Below are positions 62,301-64,000 of a stretch of DNA of 64,000 nucleotides, in pieces. Each line of letters opens with the position of its first letter. The stretch's first letter is position 1. The stretch spans positions 1,674,001 to 1,738,000 of the forward strand of contig JALJCQ010000017.1 of NCBI GenBank assembly GCA_023091665.1, in the 5' to 3' direction. Made by a program: the position numbers and the translations under genes. Under the pieces are notes generated by a model. It was not told the origin of the DNA. It did no database searches and was given only the letters and a program-made list of their open reading frames with translations. This DNA comes from Pythium myriotylum. Lineage: Eukaryota; Oomycota; Peronosporomycetes; Pythiales; Pythiaceae.

Positions 62301-63158
62301 GCGATGAAGCAACAGCAGCAGGCGCTTGAGGCTGAGAAGGAGCGTGTAGCCATGGGAGCTCTTCACGTGGCTGAAATGGCAGCGAAGTTCGAGTTACTAA
62401 CAAGGCAGCTTGTCGAGAAGGAGCAAACGATGCGGGACCAACAACGAACGGTTGAGGAAGTGCAGCGTGAATGGGCAATTCGCGAGAAGGCAGTCGAAGC
62501 TGAACGTATGAAACTTTTGGAGCGTGAAGGAAGACTACACACACAGCTTAAGCAGATGGAGGCGACTCGACGAAAATTGAATGATGAGAGAAAAAAGCAA
62601 CTGCAGCGAGTACGGGACAGTAAAACCACAGACGCGACAGTAATTGGGGCCGTGCGATCTCACACCACGCTTGGCAGTGGCATGAGAACTCGTTTGGAGT
62701 CGACAGCAACGTCTTCACCGCCACGCACGAATCTTCCCCCGTCTTTACTCGCTCTTTCACCTCAGGCTGGTCCGGTTGCCGAGCCAATACCATACTTTTC
62801 TCGCCCTGTGCTCACCAAAAGTACCAAGTCTCCAGTAGAGACGATGAAGTCAAGTACCACCGACCCGTCCGGCTTCTCCCCTGCTTTTCGACAGTTAGTT
62901 GAGGACAATTGGCGAAAGCCGTTGCATCAGACGAAGTCGGAGCTAGTCAAAGAACGAATGGAAATTCACTGCCTCGGTCTCAATACCTCGCGCCGTGACA
63001 AAAGCATCCACTTGACCAAACAGCAAGAGCCGTCACATTCGATTATGCCTACCAGGACGGTGGCGCATGGTGCGGGTGTGGCACGAATGCACGAGGCACC
63101 ACCACCACCATCCGAGCCGCGGACTTCCCAACCACGATATCTAAGCGTGCATCTCTAA
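59320..63158 (+). CDS. FBF1-like transition-fibre (distal appendage) protein
   Basis: Exons 59320-59604 and 59655-63158, phase 0 with a 50-nt intron, give 1,262 residues. The N-terminal half is disordered with repeated DDLLxEL-type motifs: VDDLLLDDV (residue ~55), DDLLAELFS, DDILAELFP, DNLLEDLLH and DDLLEEILS. The C-terminal 600 residues are a long coiled coil (EELKRLHASELAALKERHTE, EQERDCAELKAQRIALDREW, REDLEDMIASHEDAFGAMKQ), ending in a conserved-looking tail. This layout matches FBF1, which tethers the basal body to the ciliary membrane and gates IFT entry. The call rests on layout and repeat motifs. It converges with HIS1, 19 nt apart. Confidence 0.6.
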
Positions 63159-63177
63159 AGTCACGTCTCCAATCAAC

Positions 63178-64000
63178 TCAGACACGGCAATTCTCGATGT
63201 CGAAGAGCAAGATGTCTGTCGCGCCAATCTCGTGGAGCTGGTCCATAATCTCGGAGACCTCCTTCTTCTCAACCATGGCAGACACGGCATAGTCCCCGTT
63301 TGTGAGTGTGTTGATAGTTGGTGAGCGGCGCCCAGGAGTGATCTGTTTAGCTTGCTCAATGAGCTCTTTGCTGATGTTGTATGACACCATCTTGTACTTT
63401 GTTGCAGTTATGTAGCCGAGGAACCGCTGGTGGATCTTCTGCACAAGCTTTTGCTTCTTCGTGTTGGGGTTGGCGATCAGCACTGCCTGAGTCTCCATGA
63501 TCGTGCCGACCATCTCTAGACCGGCGGCACGCATTGTTGTACCGGTCTCGACGAGATCCACGATGCCGTCGGCGAGACCTAGTCCACACGCAGCCTCCAC
63601 GGACCCGGAGACGTACTTGATCTTGGTCTTGGGCACGCCGTCTGTCTCAAACTGCTTGAAATACTGCTCTGCAATGACGGGGAATGAGGTGACGATGCGC
63701 TTCCCCGCGAGCTGCGCAGGCGACGTGACGCCGTCCTTGACGGGCGCCTGGACGCCGAGCTGGCACTTGCCGAAGCCCAGTTGCATGAGTTCGACGACCG
63801 AGGTCTCCGACTCGGCGATGATATCCTGGCCCGTGATGCCCACGTCGACATTGCCCTCGCCCACGTACGTCGCGATATCTGCCGCCGGCAGGAAGACGAG
63901 CGTGATCGGGAGGCTGTTGACGACCGCGATGTCGACGCGGCTCGGGCGGTAGTAGTCGAGCCCCGCGCCCTCAAGGATCTTGAGGATCTTGTCGTGGAGG
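63178..64000 (-). CDS. HIS1: ATP phosphoribosyltransferase (HisG, long form), partial
   Basis: The frame runs from 63178 off the right edge; the N-terminal part lies beyond 64000. Visible blocks are ILEGAGLDYYRPSRVDIAVV, VGEGNVDVGITGQDII, GVTSPAQLAGKRIVTSFP and the PRPP-binding loop GIVDLVETGTTMRAAGL. The last 75 residues (RSPTINTLTNGDYAVSAMVE, EIMDQLHEIGATDILLFDIE) are the ACT-like regulatory domain of the long, histidine-inhibited form. It catalyses the first step of histidine synthesis. The first visible codons are coding, with no start yet. Confidence 0.95.
   Translation of the reverse strand, partial: LHDKILKILEGAGLDYYRPSRVDIAVVNSLPITLVFLPAADIATYVGEGNVDVGITGQDIIAESETSVVELMQLGFGKCQLGVQAPVKDGVTSPAQLAGKRIVTSFPVIAEQYFKQFETDGVPKTKIKYVSGSVEAACGLGLADGIVDLVETGTTMRAAGLEMVGTIMETQAVLIANPNTKKQKLVQKIHQRFLGYITATKYKMVSYNISKELIEQAKQITPGRRSPTINTLTNGDYAVSAMVEKKEVSEIMDQLHEIGATDILLFDIENCRV

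Noticed and set aside
61688..62544. Ser/Cys-rich minus-strand frames in the FBF1-like coiled coil
   Set aside because: Low-complexity antisense of Glu/Lys-rich coiled coil; no independent gene features.

Overview
The window is nuclear DNA of a flagellated eukaryote, most probably an oomycete (stramenopile). The evidence is genes split by very short introns (about 55-90 nt, GT..AG), tightly packed head-to-head gene pairs, a GARP/Myb-type family with SHLQKYR motifs, complete histidine biosynthesis enzymes next to ciliary genes (FBF1-like, WDR54-like), and gypsy and LINE elements of the kind common in oomycetes. No rRNA, tRNA, CRISPR or bacterial operon signal was seen. Most genes are spliced, so many real proteins appear only as fragments in a plain ORF scan. 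I rebuilt exon models by hand from frame, splice sites and family conservation; all are predictions.

Left end (1-8.7 kb): nested, decayed transposable elements, all on the minus strand. A LINE-type element (zinc knuckle, OTU-like cysteine protease region, APE endonuclease, no reverse transcriptase inside the window) abuts the 3' side of a gypsy-type gag-protease fragment that has a 304-bp LTR (7546-7849). Beyond the LTR lies another degenerate ORF. From 8.7 to 9.6 kb there is non-coding DNA with a 23-bp tandem repeat and two back-to-back hairpins.

9.7-40.2 kb is a dense housekeeping block: NDUFS5 (complex I), a NEK-like kinase, mannose-6-phosphate isomerase, a ZNHIT3-like HIT finger protein, mitochondrial ClpP, an NDUFB8-like protein, an LYR protein with an added zinc ribbon, two tandem mitochondrial inner-membrane signal peptidases, an ELMO-domain protein, a coiled-coil protein, TRAPPC9/Trs120, DDX41, an ARF-like GTPase, a CANT1-type apyrase, a DASH Dad2-like protein, a DHHC palmitoyltransferase, ribosomal P2, GET1/WRB, tubulin cofactor B, uS17m, a membrane-anchored CS-domain protein and a WDR54-like protein.

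40.9-50.9 kb holds three paralogous GARP (SHLQKYR) transcription factors in +, -, + order, with 3.9 kb of gene-poor DNA and several foldback sequences between and beside them. 51.1-64 kb returns to housekeeping genes: SmF (first coding exon is just the ATG), TTC4/Cns1, BCD1/ZNHIT6, uL15m, two small multi-span membrane proteins, a small coiled-coil protein that may be a second DASH-type subunit, an unknown protein, a Tudor-like protein, an FBF1-like transition-fibre protein and a partial ATP phosphoribosyltransferase running off the right edge.

Functional themes are mitochondrial biogenesis (NDUFS5, NDUFB8-like, ClpP, IMP peptidases, LYR protein, uS17m, uL15m), RNA processing (DDX41, SmF, BCD1, ZNHIT3), membrane traffic (TRAPPC9, GET1, ARL, ELMO, DHHC) and the microtubule/cilium/kinetochore system (TBCB, NEK, FBF1-like, WDR54-like, Dad2-like).
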